Assembly (NCBI RefSeq): GCF_022664455.2
Contig: NZ_JAKRKC020000001.1
Coordinates: forward strand, 3,353,001-3,417,000
DNA from: Actinomadura luzonensis
Lineage (GTDB): Bacteria; Actinomycetota; Actinomycetes; Streptosporangiales; Streptosporangiaceae
Reading direction: 5' to 3'
DNA length: 64,000 nucleotides
A program made the translations under genes and the position numbers. The notes beneath the pieces were generated by a model. The model was not told the DNA's origin. It did not search any database and saw only the letters and a program-made list of their open reading frames with translations. This document shows, one piece after another, positions 41,833 to 50,110 of this stretch (the stretch's first letter is position 1; the number at the start of each line of letters is the position of its first letter).

Positions 41833-44800
41833 ATGGTCTTCATCCGGGTGCTGGGCGCGTTCGCGGCGGAGGTGGACGGTGCGGCCGTCCATCTCGGCGG
41901 GCCGCGGCAGCGGGGCGTGCTGGCGCTGCTGGTGGCGGCGCGCGGGCAGGTCGTGCCGGTCGACCGGATGATCGAGGACCTGTGGCACGGTGAGCCGCCC
42001 GGGCGGGCGCTGCTGTCCCTGCAGGCGTACGTGTCGAACCTGCGCCGGCTGCTGGAGCCGGGACGCCCGCCGCGCACGCCGGCCCGGCTGCTGGTCAGCG
42101 CGGCGCCGGGCTACGCGCTGCGGCTCCCGTCTGAGGCGGTGGACGCCTGGCGCTTCGAGGGCCTGCTGAGCCAGGCGCGCGCGGACACCGACCCGCGTGC
42201 CGCGCAGGCCCGGCTCGCCGAGGCGCTGGGGCTGTGGCAGGGCCCGGCGTTCGCCGAGGTCGCCGACGAGCCGTGGGCCGCCGCCGAGACGGCCCGGCTG
42301 AACGAGCTGCGCCTGGTCGCCGCCGAGCTGCACGTCGCGGCCGGTCTGCGCCTCGGCGACCCGGCCGCGGTGGTGCCCGAGGCCGAGCGGCTCACCCGCG
42401 ACGAGCCCCTGCGCGAGGAGGGCTGGCGGCTGCACGCCCTGGCGCTGTGGCGCAGCGGCCGCCAGGGCGACGCGCTGGCGACGCTGCGCCGCGCCCGCGG
42501 CATCCTCGCCGACGAGCTCGGGCTCGACCCCGGCCCGGACCTGACGGCGCTGGAGGAGGCGATCCTCACCCAGCGCACGGACTTCCTGCGCGCGACCGCG
42601 CCCCCGCCCCCGCCCGTGCCCCTGTCCGTGCCCCCGCCCGCGTCCCCGCCTCCGTCCGCGTCCCCGTCCGCGTCCCCGTCCGCGTCCTCGCTCCCGCCGG
42701 CCGCCCCGCCGCAGGCGGCGCCTCTCCCGCGGTCTCTCCCGGGGACGGCCCCGCTCGCCGAGGCGCCGTTCGTCGGCCGCGAGCCGCAACTGTCCGCGCT
42801 GGTCACGGCCGCCGGCGAGGCCGCCGCCGACGGGGCCCGCGTCGCCCTCGTCACCGGCGAGGCCGGGCTCGGCAAGTCGACGCTGCTGGACCACCTCGGC
42901 CGGCGGCTCGGACGTGACGGGTGGCTGGTCGCCGCCGGCCGCTGCCCCGAGATCGACAGCGCGCCGCCCGCGTGGGCCTGGACCGAGGCGCTGGGCGCCG
43001 TCGCCGCGTCCACGCCGCCGGGCGCGTTCGCGGGCGACCTCGCGCCGCTGCTCACCGACGCCGGGCCGGTGGACGCCGACGCCACCGCCGGACGGTTCCG
43101 GCTGCGCCGGGCCGTGTGGCAGTGGCTCGCGGCGGTCGCCGCGGACCGCCCGGTCGCCGTCGTGCTGGACGACCTGCACTGGGCCGACGCCACCACGCTG
43201 GAGCTGCTCGGCGGCGTCGTCGGCGTGCGGGCCCCGATCCTGGTCGTCGCCGCCTACCGCGCGGACGAGAGCGGGCACCTCACCGAGACGCTGGCCGCGC
43301 TCGCCCGCGCCACGCCGCTCCGCCTGGCGCTGCCGGGGCTGGACGCCGAGGCCGTCGCGCAGCTCGTCCGGGCCGAGTGCGAGACCGACGAGGAGACCAT
43401 CGCGGGGATCGCCGAGCGCACCGGCGGCAACCCGTTCTACGTGCGCGAGAGCGCCCGGCTGCTGAACGGCGAAGGCGCGCTGGTCGCCCTGTCGGAGGTT
43501 CCCGAAGGCGTACGGGACGTGCTGCGCCGCAGGCTCGCCCGGCTGCCCGAGGGCGGCGTGCCCGTGCTGCGGCTGGCCGCGGTCGCGGGCCGGGAGAGCT
43601 CGGTGGACGTCCTGGTCAGGGCCGCCGGCACCGACGAGGACCGGGTGCTGGACGCCCTGGACGCGGGCGTCGTCGCCGGGCTGCTCGACGAGCCCGGCCC
43701 GGGCCGCGTGCGTTTCGTCCACGCCCTCGTCAGGGACACGCTGCTCGCCGACGTCAGCAGGGTGCGCGCGACCCGGATGCACGCCAGGATCGCCGCCGCG
43801 CTCGAAGGCTCCGGCGACGTCGCGGCGCTGGCCTACCACTACACGCGCGCCGGCTCGCCGAAGGCCGTGGGCTACTGCGTCCAGGCCGCCGACCTGGCCG
43901 AGGCCCGCTACGCCCACGACGTGGCGGCCTGCCTCCTCGCCGACGCCGTGACCAACGCGACCGGGCCGGACGAGCGCGTCGACCTGCTCGGCCGGCTGCT
44001 GCGCGCGCAGATCCGCTCGGGGGCCGTCGCGGCCGCCCGGGAGACCCGCCGCGAAGCCGTGGAGTACGCCGAGTCCCTGGGCCGCGACGACCTGATGATC
44101 GCCGCCTTCACCGCGTGGACGGAGCCGACCCCCTGGCAGGCCCGTACGTACGGCACGGTGGACCGGCCCGTCGTCGAGCGCCTGAGCCGGCTGCTGAAGC
44201 GCGAGCTGCCCGCTCCGGTGCGGTCCCGGCTGCTGACGGCGTACGCGTACGAACTGGTCGGCGAGGACGACCCGACCGTCGTCGAGGCGGCGCAGGAGGC
44301 GCTGGACCTCGCCACCGAGCCCCGGCTGCGGGCCGCGGCGCTCGGCATCCTGGCGGAGGTGCACGGCGACGCCGAGCTGTGCCGGGAGCTGGTGCGGATC
44401 GGCATCGAGCACGACCTGCCGGTGTACCGGGTGACCGGGCTGCTCGACCATGCCGCCGTCGCCGCCGCCGCCAACGACCCGGTGACCATGCGGGAGATGG
44501 TCACCGAGGCCCTGGAGCTCGCCCGCGCCTACCGGATGCGCGAGGCGATCGCGGTCTGCGAGATCACGCTGGCGGGCCTGGCGGTCGTCGAGGGCCGGTA
44601 CGCCGACGCCGAGCTTCTCTACGCCAGGGCGGGCGAGGGCATGCGGCGCATCGGGTCGGTGCACGCGACGGGCTTCCTGCAGCTCGCCCTGGCCACGATC
44701 TGGCTGAACGAGGGCACGCTCGGCGCGCACCTGGACGACGTGCGCGCCCTCCACGCCGTGCTCGGCCCCCTGACCGCCGACCTGTTCGCGCTCGCCCTCC

Positions 44801-45159
44801 ACGCCAACGGCCTGGACGCCGAGGCCCGGGAGGTCCGCGCGTCAGCCGGCCCGATCCGTTCCGACTTCTTCTTCACCTTCCTGACGACGGTGCGCGCGAT
44901 GGCCGTCGTCGCCCTGGACGACCGCGAGGCCGCCGAGGAGGTCTACGCGGCGCTGCTGCCGCACCGCGACGGCCCTCCGGCGGGCGCCGAGAGCCTGTCG
45001 GTGGCGTTGCGCCCGGTCGCTCACACTCTCGGCGAGCTGGCCGTCTTCCTGGGCCGCCCCGAGGCGGCCGCCGGCCATTTCGCCCGGGCCGCCGCCGTCG
45101 CCGACCGGTGGAACGCTCCTCACTGGGCCGCCGGGGCGCGGGCGCGGACCGCTTCCTAG
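41833..45159 (+). CDS. Large SARP-LAL-type regulator (wHTH, BTAD, AAA ATPase, TPR-like)
   Basis: 1108 residues. wHTH at 1-95 (VFIRVLGAFAAEVDGAAVHL, LWHGEPPGRALLSLQAYVSN); BTAD at 100-245 (AWRFEGLLSQARAD, LHALALWRSGRQGDALATLR); then a Pro/Ser/Ala linker at about 255-300 with short repeats. The ATPase starts at FVGREPQLSALVTAAGEAAA with Walker A VTGEAGLGKSTLLDHLGRRL (about 341-350) and Walker B VVLDDLHWADATTLELLGG. Then come the ERTGGNPFYVRESARLL motif and a long helical C-terminus. No ribosome-binding site is seen before ATG 41833, and the predicted -10 is nine bases away, so the mRNA is probably leaderless. Its own promoter carries SARP boxes, which suggests autoregulation or control by another SARP. 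Confidence 0.88.
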   Translation: MVFIRVLGAFAAEVDGAAVHLGGPRQRGVLALLVAARGQVVPVDRMIEDLWHGEPPGRALLSLQAYVSNLRRLLEPGRPPRTPARLLVSAAPGYALRLPSEAVDAWRFEGLLSQARADTDPRAAQARLAEALGLWQGPAFAEVADEPWAAAETARLNELRLVAAELHVAAGLRLGDPAAVVPEAERLTRDEPLREEGWRLHALALWRSGRQGDALATLRRARGILADELGLDPGPDLTALEEAILTQRTDFLRATAPPPPPVPLSVPPPASPPPSASPSASPSASSLPPAAPPQAAPLPRSLPGTAPLAEAPFVGREPQLSALVTAAGEAAADGARVALVTGEAGLGKSTLLDHLGRRLGRDGWLVAAGRCPEIDSAPPAWAWTEALGAVAASTPPGAFAGDLAPLLTDAGPVDADATAGRFRLRRAVWQWLAAVAADRPVAVVLDDLHWADATTLELLGGVVGVRAPILVVAAYRADESGHLTETLAALARATPLRLALPGLDAEAVAQLVRAECETDEETIAGIAERTGGNPFYVRESARLLNGEGALVALSEVPEGVRDVLRRRLARLPEGGVPVLRLAAVAGRESSVDVLVRAAGTDEDRVLDALDAGVVAGLLDEPGPGRVRFVHALVRDTLLADVSRVRATRMHARIAAALEGSGDVAALAYHYTRAGSPKAVGYCVQAADLAEARYAHDVAACLLADAVTNATGPDERVDLLGRLLRAQIRSGAVAAARETRREAVEYAESLGRDDLMIAAFTAWTEPTPWQARTYGTVDRPVVERLSRLLKRELPAPVRSRLLTAYAYELVGEDDPTVVEAAQEALDLATEPRLRAAALGILAEVHGDAELCRELVRIGIEHDLPVYRVTGLLDHAAVAAAANDPVTMREMVTEALELARAYRMREAIAVCEITLAGLAVVEGRYADAELLYARAGEGMRRIGSVHATGFLQLALATIWLNEGTLGAHLDDVRALHAVLGPLTADLFALALHANGLDAEAREVRASAGPIRSDFFFTFLTTVRAMAVVALDDREAAEEVYAALLPHRDGPPAGAESLSVALRPVAHTLGELAVFLGRPEAAAGHFARAAAVADRWNAPHWAAGARARTAS
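42655..42690 (+). repeat. 12-bp tandem repeat in the regulator linker
   Basis: TCCGCGTCCCCG is repeated three times (last copy with one change) inside the coding sequence and encodes a Ser-Ala-Ser-Pro repeat in the interdomain linker. The length is a multiple of three, so copy-number change would keep the frame. Confidence 0.8.
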
Positions 45160-45160
45160 C

Positions 45161-46003
45161 TCAGGGGTGGCCGAGGAGGCCGAGGATCCGGTCGGCGACC
45201 AGCCGGGGCTGCTCGGCCTGGATGAAGTGGCCGGTGTCCGCCTCCTCGAACCGCCCGTCGGGCAGGCCGGCCGCGAGGCGGCGCTGGTGCTCGGCGAGCC
45301 CGGTCTCCTGCCGCCGGCGGGCCACCGCGGGCCCGGCCGCCGCCAGCACGACGACCGGGCATTTCGGGTCCTGGGGCGGCCGCCGCCGGAAGTCGGTGAT
45401 CGCGGCGGCGACGGCCCGCATCTCCTTGCGGGTCTGGGCGATGCCGGCGGGCGTGAAGTCCTCGGCGAGCATCGTCTCGTAGGTGTCGCGGGGGTAGAGG
45501 CGCCGCATGCCGCCGCTGAGCAGCCGCGCCAGCGGGCGGAGCGCCGCCAGCGCCTGGGTGAGGGCCATCGTGCGGTCGATCCTGCCGGTCGTGCGGTCCC
45601 AGGTGTCGTAGACCGGTGCGGTCTCGGCCAGGGGGTCCACCAGCAGCAGCCCCCGCAGCCGGGGGGCCAGGCTCTCGGCGGCGCGCCGCGCGACCAGGCC
45701 GCCCATGCTGTGCGCGACGAGCACGAACCGGCCGGGGACCACGGCCTCGGTCATCGCGACGAGGTCGGCGGCCAGGTCGTCGATGCCGGGCGTCCCGGTG
45801 GTCCGGCCGCTGCGGCCGAACCCGGCGCGGTCGTAGGCGACCAGCCGCGCCCGGCCGGCCAGCAGGGGCAGCACCGGGTCCCAGCAGGTGCGCCCGCAGC
45901 CCGCGCCCGCCTCGAACACCACCTGGTCCGGCCCGTCGCCGGACTCCTCGACGTAGACGTGCCGGCCGTTCACCGGCACCTTCCGCCCCGGTCTGTCGCG
46001 CAT
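45161..46003 (-). CDS. Alpha/beta hydrolase
   Basis: 280 residues, no signal peptide. VVFEAGAGCGRTCWDPVLPL (oxyanion), LVAYDRAGFGRSGRTTGTPG, FVLVAHSMGGLVARRAAESL (AHSMG nucleophile elbow), LLLVDP and ADTGHFIQAEQP (catalytic His) place it in the general Abhydrolase_6 group. The substrate cannot be inferred. ATG 46003 is followed by MRDRPGRKVPVNGRHVYVEE. An 8-bp-arm palindrome lies 17 bases upstream. The 3-prime end is two bases from the convergent SARP stop. Confidence 0.82.
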   Translation of the reverse strand: MRDRPGRKVPVNGRHVYVEESGDGPDQVVFEAGAGCGRTCWDPVLPLLAGRARLVAYDRAGFGRSGRTTGTPGIDDLAADLVAMTEAVVPGRFVLVAHSMGGLVARRAAESLAPRLRGLLLVDPLAETAPVYDTWDRTTGRIDRTMALTQALAALRPLARLLSGGMRRLYPRDTYETMLAEDFTPAGIAQTRKEMRAVAAAITDFRRRPPQDPKCPVVVLAAAGPAVARRRQETGLAEHQRRLAAGLPDGRFEEADTGHFIQAEQPRLVADRILGLLGHP

Positions 46004-46019
46004 GCGCCCGCTCCCGCCA

Positions 46020-46041
46020 CCGTTATCACTATGGATAACGG
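46020..46041. promoter_or_regulatory. Palindromic operator upstream of the hydrolase gene
   Basis: CCGTTATC (46020-46027) and GATAACGG (46034-46041) are perfect inverted arms around a six-base spacer, 17 bases before the ATG at 46003. The AT-rich symmetry is unusual for this DNA and looks like a dimer binding site. No regulator gene is adjacent. Confidence 0.55.
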
Positions 46042-46076
46042 TATCGTATATGGAAACGGTCGGTCGTGCGCGAGGG

Positions 46077-47444
46077 TCACGCGGGCTTGACGTTGTGGTT
46101 GCCGGTGAAGAGGTTGGCGGGGTCGTAGCGGCGCTTCACCGCCGCCAGCCGCTCGTACGTGCCCGCCGGGTAGACCGCCGCGACGTCCTCGTCCGTGGCC
46201 GAGGCCAGGAAGTTCGCATAGGCGCCCGCGACGTGCGGCGCGAGCCGCGCCCAGACCGCCTCCAGCCCGGGACGGGCGGCCTCGACGACCGGCGCGGGGC
46301 CGCCGATCGTGGTCGCGACCATCAGCTCGGCCTGCCGGTGGGCGTACGCGGTGGCGTCGCCCGGCACCCGCGAGACCGCGCCGCCGACGCTGCGGATCGC
46401 GATGATCGGCGTCCCCGCCGACGTCCCGATCTCGGCCAGGACGCGCAGCAGCTCTGACGCCGACTCCCGTCCGGCGAACGCGCTGCGGGTCACCAGCGCG
46501 AAGCCGGGCGGCGGGCTCATGCCCTCCACCAGCGTCTCCGCGTACGGCTTGAGCGCCACGGTGTCGCTCACCACCGTGCCGAGCCAGCGGATCGGGTCGA
46601 TCGCCTCGGCCGCGAGCCGCGGGTCGTCGCCGTCGAAGACGACCTGGATCTCGACCGGCGCCTCGGGCCCGCCGGCCAGCGGGCTGGCCAGCCCGGCGAT
46701 GGAGGTCAGCTCCTCGGGCGCGGTGCGCAGGTGCTCGGCCCAGCCCTGGAGCACGGCCGCCGCCTCCGCGGCCGGGAAGGCGATCACGCCGTGGAAGACG
46801 TCCGTCGTCGGGTGGGCCGTGAACTCGAAGGCGGTCACGATCCCGAGGTTGCCGCCGCCGCCGCGAAGCGCCCAGAACAGCTCCGGGTGCTCCGCCGCGC
46901 CGGCCCGCACGACCTGGCCGTCCGCGGTGACCACCTCGGCGGCGACCAGGCTGTCCAGGGCGAGGCCGTACTTCCTGACCTTCCAGCCGATGCCGCCGGA
47001 CAGCGTCAGCCCGCCGACGCCGACGCTCCTGGTGTCGCCGGAGGAGATGGCCAGGCCGTGCGGGGCCAGGGCCGCCGCGACCTGGCCCCAGGTGGCGCCG
47101 CCGCCGATGCGCACGAGGTGCCGGTCGGGGTCCACGACCTCCACGTCCGCCAGGTTGGCGAGGTCGATCACGATGCCGCCGTCGTTGGTGCCGAAGCCCG
47201 CGAAGGCGTGGCCGCCGCCGCGCACGGACAGCGCCAGCCCGGTCCCGGCGGCGAAGCGCACGGCGGCCCGCACGTCCTCGACGCTCTTGGGCCGCAGGAC
47301 GAGCGCCGGTTCGCCGGACACGAGCATGGTGCGGGCGGCCGCGGCGTAGTCGGCGTCGCCCGGGGTCACGAGGTCGCCGCCGAAGTCGCGGCGCAGGTCG
47401 TCAAGCGTGGCCGCGTCGAAGGCGGCCGTCGAGTCGGAGGTCAT
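46077..47444 (-). CDS. FAD-binding oxidoreductase, berberine-bridge-enzyme-like (second copy)
   Basis: 455 residues. The FAD domain has PALVLRPKSVEDVRAAVRFA, LSVRGGGHAFAGFGTNDGG (His for covalent FAD), VRIGGGATWGQVAAALAPHG, GVGGLTLSGGIGWKVRKYGL and LRGGGGNLGIVTAFEFTAHP. The C-terminal BBE motif is RRYDPANLFTGNHNV. As in the other copy, the Cys for a second flavin bond is missing. It is only distantly similar to the copy at 39998-41308 outside the motifs. ATG 47444 has AAGGAC four bases ahead and is preferred to ATG 47471. Confidence 0.87.
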   Translation of the reverse strand: MTSDSTAAFDAATLDDLRRDFGGDLVTPGDADYAAAARTMLVSGEPALVLRPKSVEDVRAAVRFAAGTGLALSVRGGGHAFAGFGTNDGGIVIDLANLADVEVVDPDRHLVRIGGGATWGQVAAALAPHGLAISSGDTRSVGVGGLTLSGGIGWKVRKYGLALDSLVAAEVVTADGQVVRAGAAEHPELFWALRGGGGNLGIVTAFEFTAHPTTDVFHGVIAFPAAEAAAVLQGWAEHLRTAPEELTSIAGLASPLAGGPEAPVEIQVVFDGDDPRLAAEAIDPIRWLGTVVSDTVALKPYAETLVEGMSPPPGFALVTRSAFAGRESASELLRVLAEIGTSAGTPIIAIRSVGGAVSRVPGDATAYAHRQAELMVATTIGGPAPVVEAARPGLEAVWARLAPHVAGAYANFLASATDEDVAAVYPAGTYERLAAVKRRYDPANLFTGNHNVKPA

Positions 47445-47537
47445 GTTCGTCCTTATGGGTCGTATCGTCATTCGCGCTGGACGAACACAAGATGCCGACC
47501 GGCCGCCCCCTGTGACAGGCCGCCGGAGTGACGTGCG

Positions 47538-48680
47538 TCACAGGGACCCCTGGTGGAAGGTCACCTCCGGCTCGCGCGGCGACGGGCCGTCCAGGAGGGG
47601 CCGCTCGAGCCCCTTCAGGTGCCGGTCGAGGAAGGCGGCCACGTACGCGCGGGTCAGCTCGGCCGCGCGCGCCGCCGGCAGCGTGCCCGGGACCGGCTTG
47701 ATGCCGAGGGCGCCGGCCAGCAGCGGCGCGTCGGTGAAGGACTGGTGCTCGGCGCCCTTCAGCACGATCCAGCGTCTCCACCCGGTGAGCAGCTTCCAGT
47801 CGCGCTCCCACGAGGCGTCCCGGCCCCCGGGGACGTGCTCAGGCGACCCCACGAACAGGACCGGCCGGGACAGACCGCCCTTGGGGAAGCGGGCGTAGGT
47901 GGTGCCGTCGAGGTCGATCCCGGCCCGGACGCGGCGGTCGTGCGCCAGCGCCGCCAGGGCGCTCGCCCCGCCGATCGACTGGCCCGCCATCGCGACCCTG
48001 GAGAAGTCGACCACCCGGCTGCCGTCCCACGCGGACGGCAGCCGGTCCAGCACGAACGACACGTCCGCCGCCCGGCCCCGCACGAGGCCGGCGCCGAAGC
48101 CGGGGTCGCTGTCGCTGTCGCAGGCCAGGCACGCGGCGACGCGGCCGCCGGGCAGGGTGGTGGCGTAGCTCTCGTAGGGGTGGTCGAGGCCGGCCACCAC
48201 GTACCCGTGGCTGGCCAGGTCCTCGGCGAGGGAGGTGAGGGTGCTGACCGGCTTGGTGAAGCCGGGGGAGAGCAGCACCAGCGGCAGCTTCCGGCCCGCC
48301 GGCTCGGCGTCCTCGACGGCGTTCGTGCGGGTCCTGCTCAGGGTGTCGTAGGGCGCGCTCGCGATCCGCGCGCCCTTCAGCAGCAGCTCCGACTCCTTGG
48401 CCGTCATGTACGGGGCGCGCTCGCCGTCGCGCCGCCCGGCCGGGTACCACAGGGTGACCTTGAGCTCCCGCGCGGCGGCGTCCAGGTTCCAGGGGTCGGG
48501 CCGGGAGGTGTCCTTCAGGTACAGCACCGTCGTGCCGACGGGCCGGTCCCCGGTGGGCGCGGGCAGCACCGCGGGCCCGGCCGGCGTGGGTGACGGCGCG
48601 GCCTCGGAGCGGGGCGGCGCGGGCGCCGCGCAGGCGGACACGGCGAGCAGGACCGCGGCGACGGCCGCGAGCTGTCTCAT
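47538..48680 (-). CDS. PAF-acetylhydrolase/dienelactone-like lipase, lipoprotein
   Basis: 380 residues. Lipobox VSAC with Cys17 in MRQLAAVAAVLLAVSACAAP, then a Pro/Ala-rich tether. The hydrolase domain has LKVTLWYPAGRRDGERAPYM, PLVLLSPGFTKPVSTLTSLA (oxyanion), YVVAGLDHPYES, FSRVAMAGQSIGGASALAAL (GQSIG nucleophile), DLDGT and KGAEHQSFTDAPLL (His). This is the PAF-acetylhydrolase type also seen in actinobacterial secreted esterases. It is the last gene of the GntR/ABC operon, 11 bases after the S41 peptidase gene. Confidence 0.85.
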   Translation of the reverse strand: MRQLAAVAAVLLAVSACAAPAPPRSEAAPSPTPAGPAVLPAPTGDRPVGTTVLYLKDTSRPDPWNLDAAARELKVTLWYPAGRRDGERAPYMTAKESELLLKGARIASAPYDTLSRTRTNAVEDAEPAGRKLPLVLLSPGFTKPVSTLTSLAEDLASHGYVVAGLDHPYESYATTLPGGRVAACLACDSDSDPGFGAGLVRGRAADVSFVLDRLPSAWDGSRVVDFSRVAMAGQSIGGASALAALAHDRRVRAGIDLDGTTYARFPKGGLSRPVLFVGSPEHVPGGRDASWERDWKLLTGWRRWIVLKGAEHQSFTDAPLLAGALGIKPVPGTLPAARAAELTRAYVAAFLDRHLKGLERPLLDGPSPREPEVTFHQGSL

Positions 48681-48691
48681 GGGCGCTTCCT

Positions 48692-50110
48692 TCACTCGTG
48701 CAGCGAGGCCAGGGCCTCGGCCAGGACGGGGTCGCGCCCGGCCGCGGCGTCGCGCGGCGTGGTGGGCACGTAGCGGTCGGGCGGCACGCCGATGCCGTCG
48801 ATCACCTCGCGGCCGGGCCCGAGGTGGTGGCGGGCGGGGAAGCTCAGGACCGTGTTGTCGGCCAGCAGGTACGGCTGCGCCGGCCCCGACACGACGCCGG
48901 CCGTCCTGGTGCCGACCAGCCGGCCGAGGCGCAGGTCCTTGACCGCCGAGCTGAAGTGCTCGCACGCCGAGGCGCAGCTCCGGTCGGTGAGCACCGCCAG
49001 CGGCAGGCCGACCAGCGGCACGGTGTCGTCGGTGCGCGAGTCCTGGCAGGTGCCGTCCGCGGCGCACTGGTAGGCGGTGACCTTGCCGTGCGCGAACGCG
49101 CTCAGCAGCCGGATCGCCTCCGTGGGGCTGCCGCCGCCGTTGCCGCGCAGGTCCAGCACGACGCCGGTGAGGGTCGCGGCGGCGCGCCGCCGGGCGATCG
49201 CCTTCAGCACCCGGTCCGCCGAGTCGGGGGCGAAGCCGGTCATCCGGACGTAGGCGACGCTCCGGTCCAGCAGCTTCGACGTCACGACCTGCAACGAGGC
49301 GAGGTCGCGCGGGTAGAGGCCGGGTTCGAGCGTGACGTCCCAGCGGCGGCCGGTGCTCTGCCGCAGCAGCCGCAGCCGGACCGGGCGCGCCTCCGGGTAA
49401 CGCGGGTAGAGCGCGGCGATCGCCCGGGTGGGCTCGCCGTCGATGAACGGGGCGGAGCCGTTGACCGCCTCGATGACGTCGCCGGGGCGCAGCCCGGCCG
49501 CCCGGGCCGCGCCGCCCTGCACGGCCGTGACGAACAGCGGCGGCACGGCGGCGTCCGGGTTGCCGTCCACCTGGGCGCCGTTGACGTTCGCCTGGAGGCC
49601 CAGGCCGTAGCCGTCGCCGTCGTAGTAGCCGGGAGGCCGCTCCGTGCCGCGCCCCCACGAGGCGTGATCGTCGCCGAGCGCCGCCACGACCGCCTCCAGG
49701 GTGCTCGCGGCGAGCTGGTCGCGCAGGTCGGGCACCTGGCCGGCGGTCCTGCGCCAGACGGTCTCGAAGGCGGCCCAGTCGGCCTTCCTGTCGCCGGTCA
49801 GCGCGGGCATGACCGCGTCGGGCACGTCCCGCCCGCGCCGGTTCAGCTCGCGGGTGAGCGCGGCGAACCCGGCGGTCAGCAACGCGCGGGCGTCCAGGGT
49901 GCGGCCCGCGTAGTAGTTGCCGAGGATGCAGAAGTACGCCTGCTCGACGACGTCGATCGTGGTGGGCCGCACCGGTCCCGGCGGGCTCTGCGGCGGCGCG
50001 CAGACCGTGTCGTCGGCGGTGCTCGCCTGGCCGCGCGGCGGCGACGGGGCGGTGCAGGCCGCCGCGAGGAGCAGGGCGAGCCCGGCGGCGGCGGCCCTGA
50101 GCGCGCTCAT
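48692..50110 (-). CDS. S41-family peptidase, lipoprotein with PDZ domain
   Basis: 472 residues. Lipobox LAAAC with Cys19. An N-terminal helical region (TIDVVEQAYFCILGNYY) is followed by a PDZ-like domain (FVTAVQGGAARAAGLRPGDV, IEAVNGS) and the S41 core. The core has VAYVRMTGFAPDSADRVL, VVLDLRGNGGGSPTEAIRLL and LAVLTDRSCASACEHFSSAV with the nucleophile Ser of CASACE. C-terminal-processing-protease relatives cleave extracytoplasmic proteins at exposed C-termini. The start ATG 50110 overlaps the permease stop by four bases. Its place beside an ABC exporter suggests processing of surface or exported proteins. Confidence 0.86.
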   Translation of the reverse strand: MSALRAAAAGLALLLAAACTAPSPPRGQASTADDTVCAPPQSPPGPVRPTTIDVVEQAYFCILGNYYAGRTLDARALLTAGFAALTRELNRRGRDVPDAVMPALTGDRKADWAAFETVWRRTAGQVPDLRDQLAASTLEAVVAALGDDHASWGRGTERPPGYYDGDGYGLGLQANVNGAQVDGNPDAAVPPLFVTAVQGGAARAAGLRPGDVIEAVNGSAPFIDGEPTRAIAALYPRYPEARPVRLRLLRQSTGRRWDVTLEPGLYPRDLASLQVVTSKLLDRSVAYVRMTGFAPDSADRVLKAIARRRAAATLTGVVLDLRGNGGGSPTEAIRLLSAFAHGKVTAYQCAADGTCQDSRTDDTVPLVGLPLAVLTDRSCASACEHFSSAVKDLRLGRLVGTRTAGVVSGPAQPYLLADNTVLSFPARHHLGPGREVIDGIGVPPDRYVPTTPRDAAAGRDPVLAEALASLHE

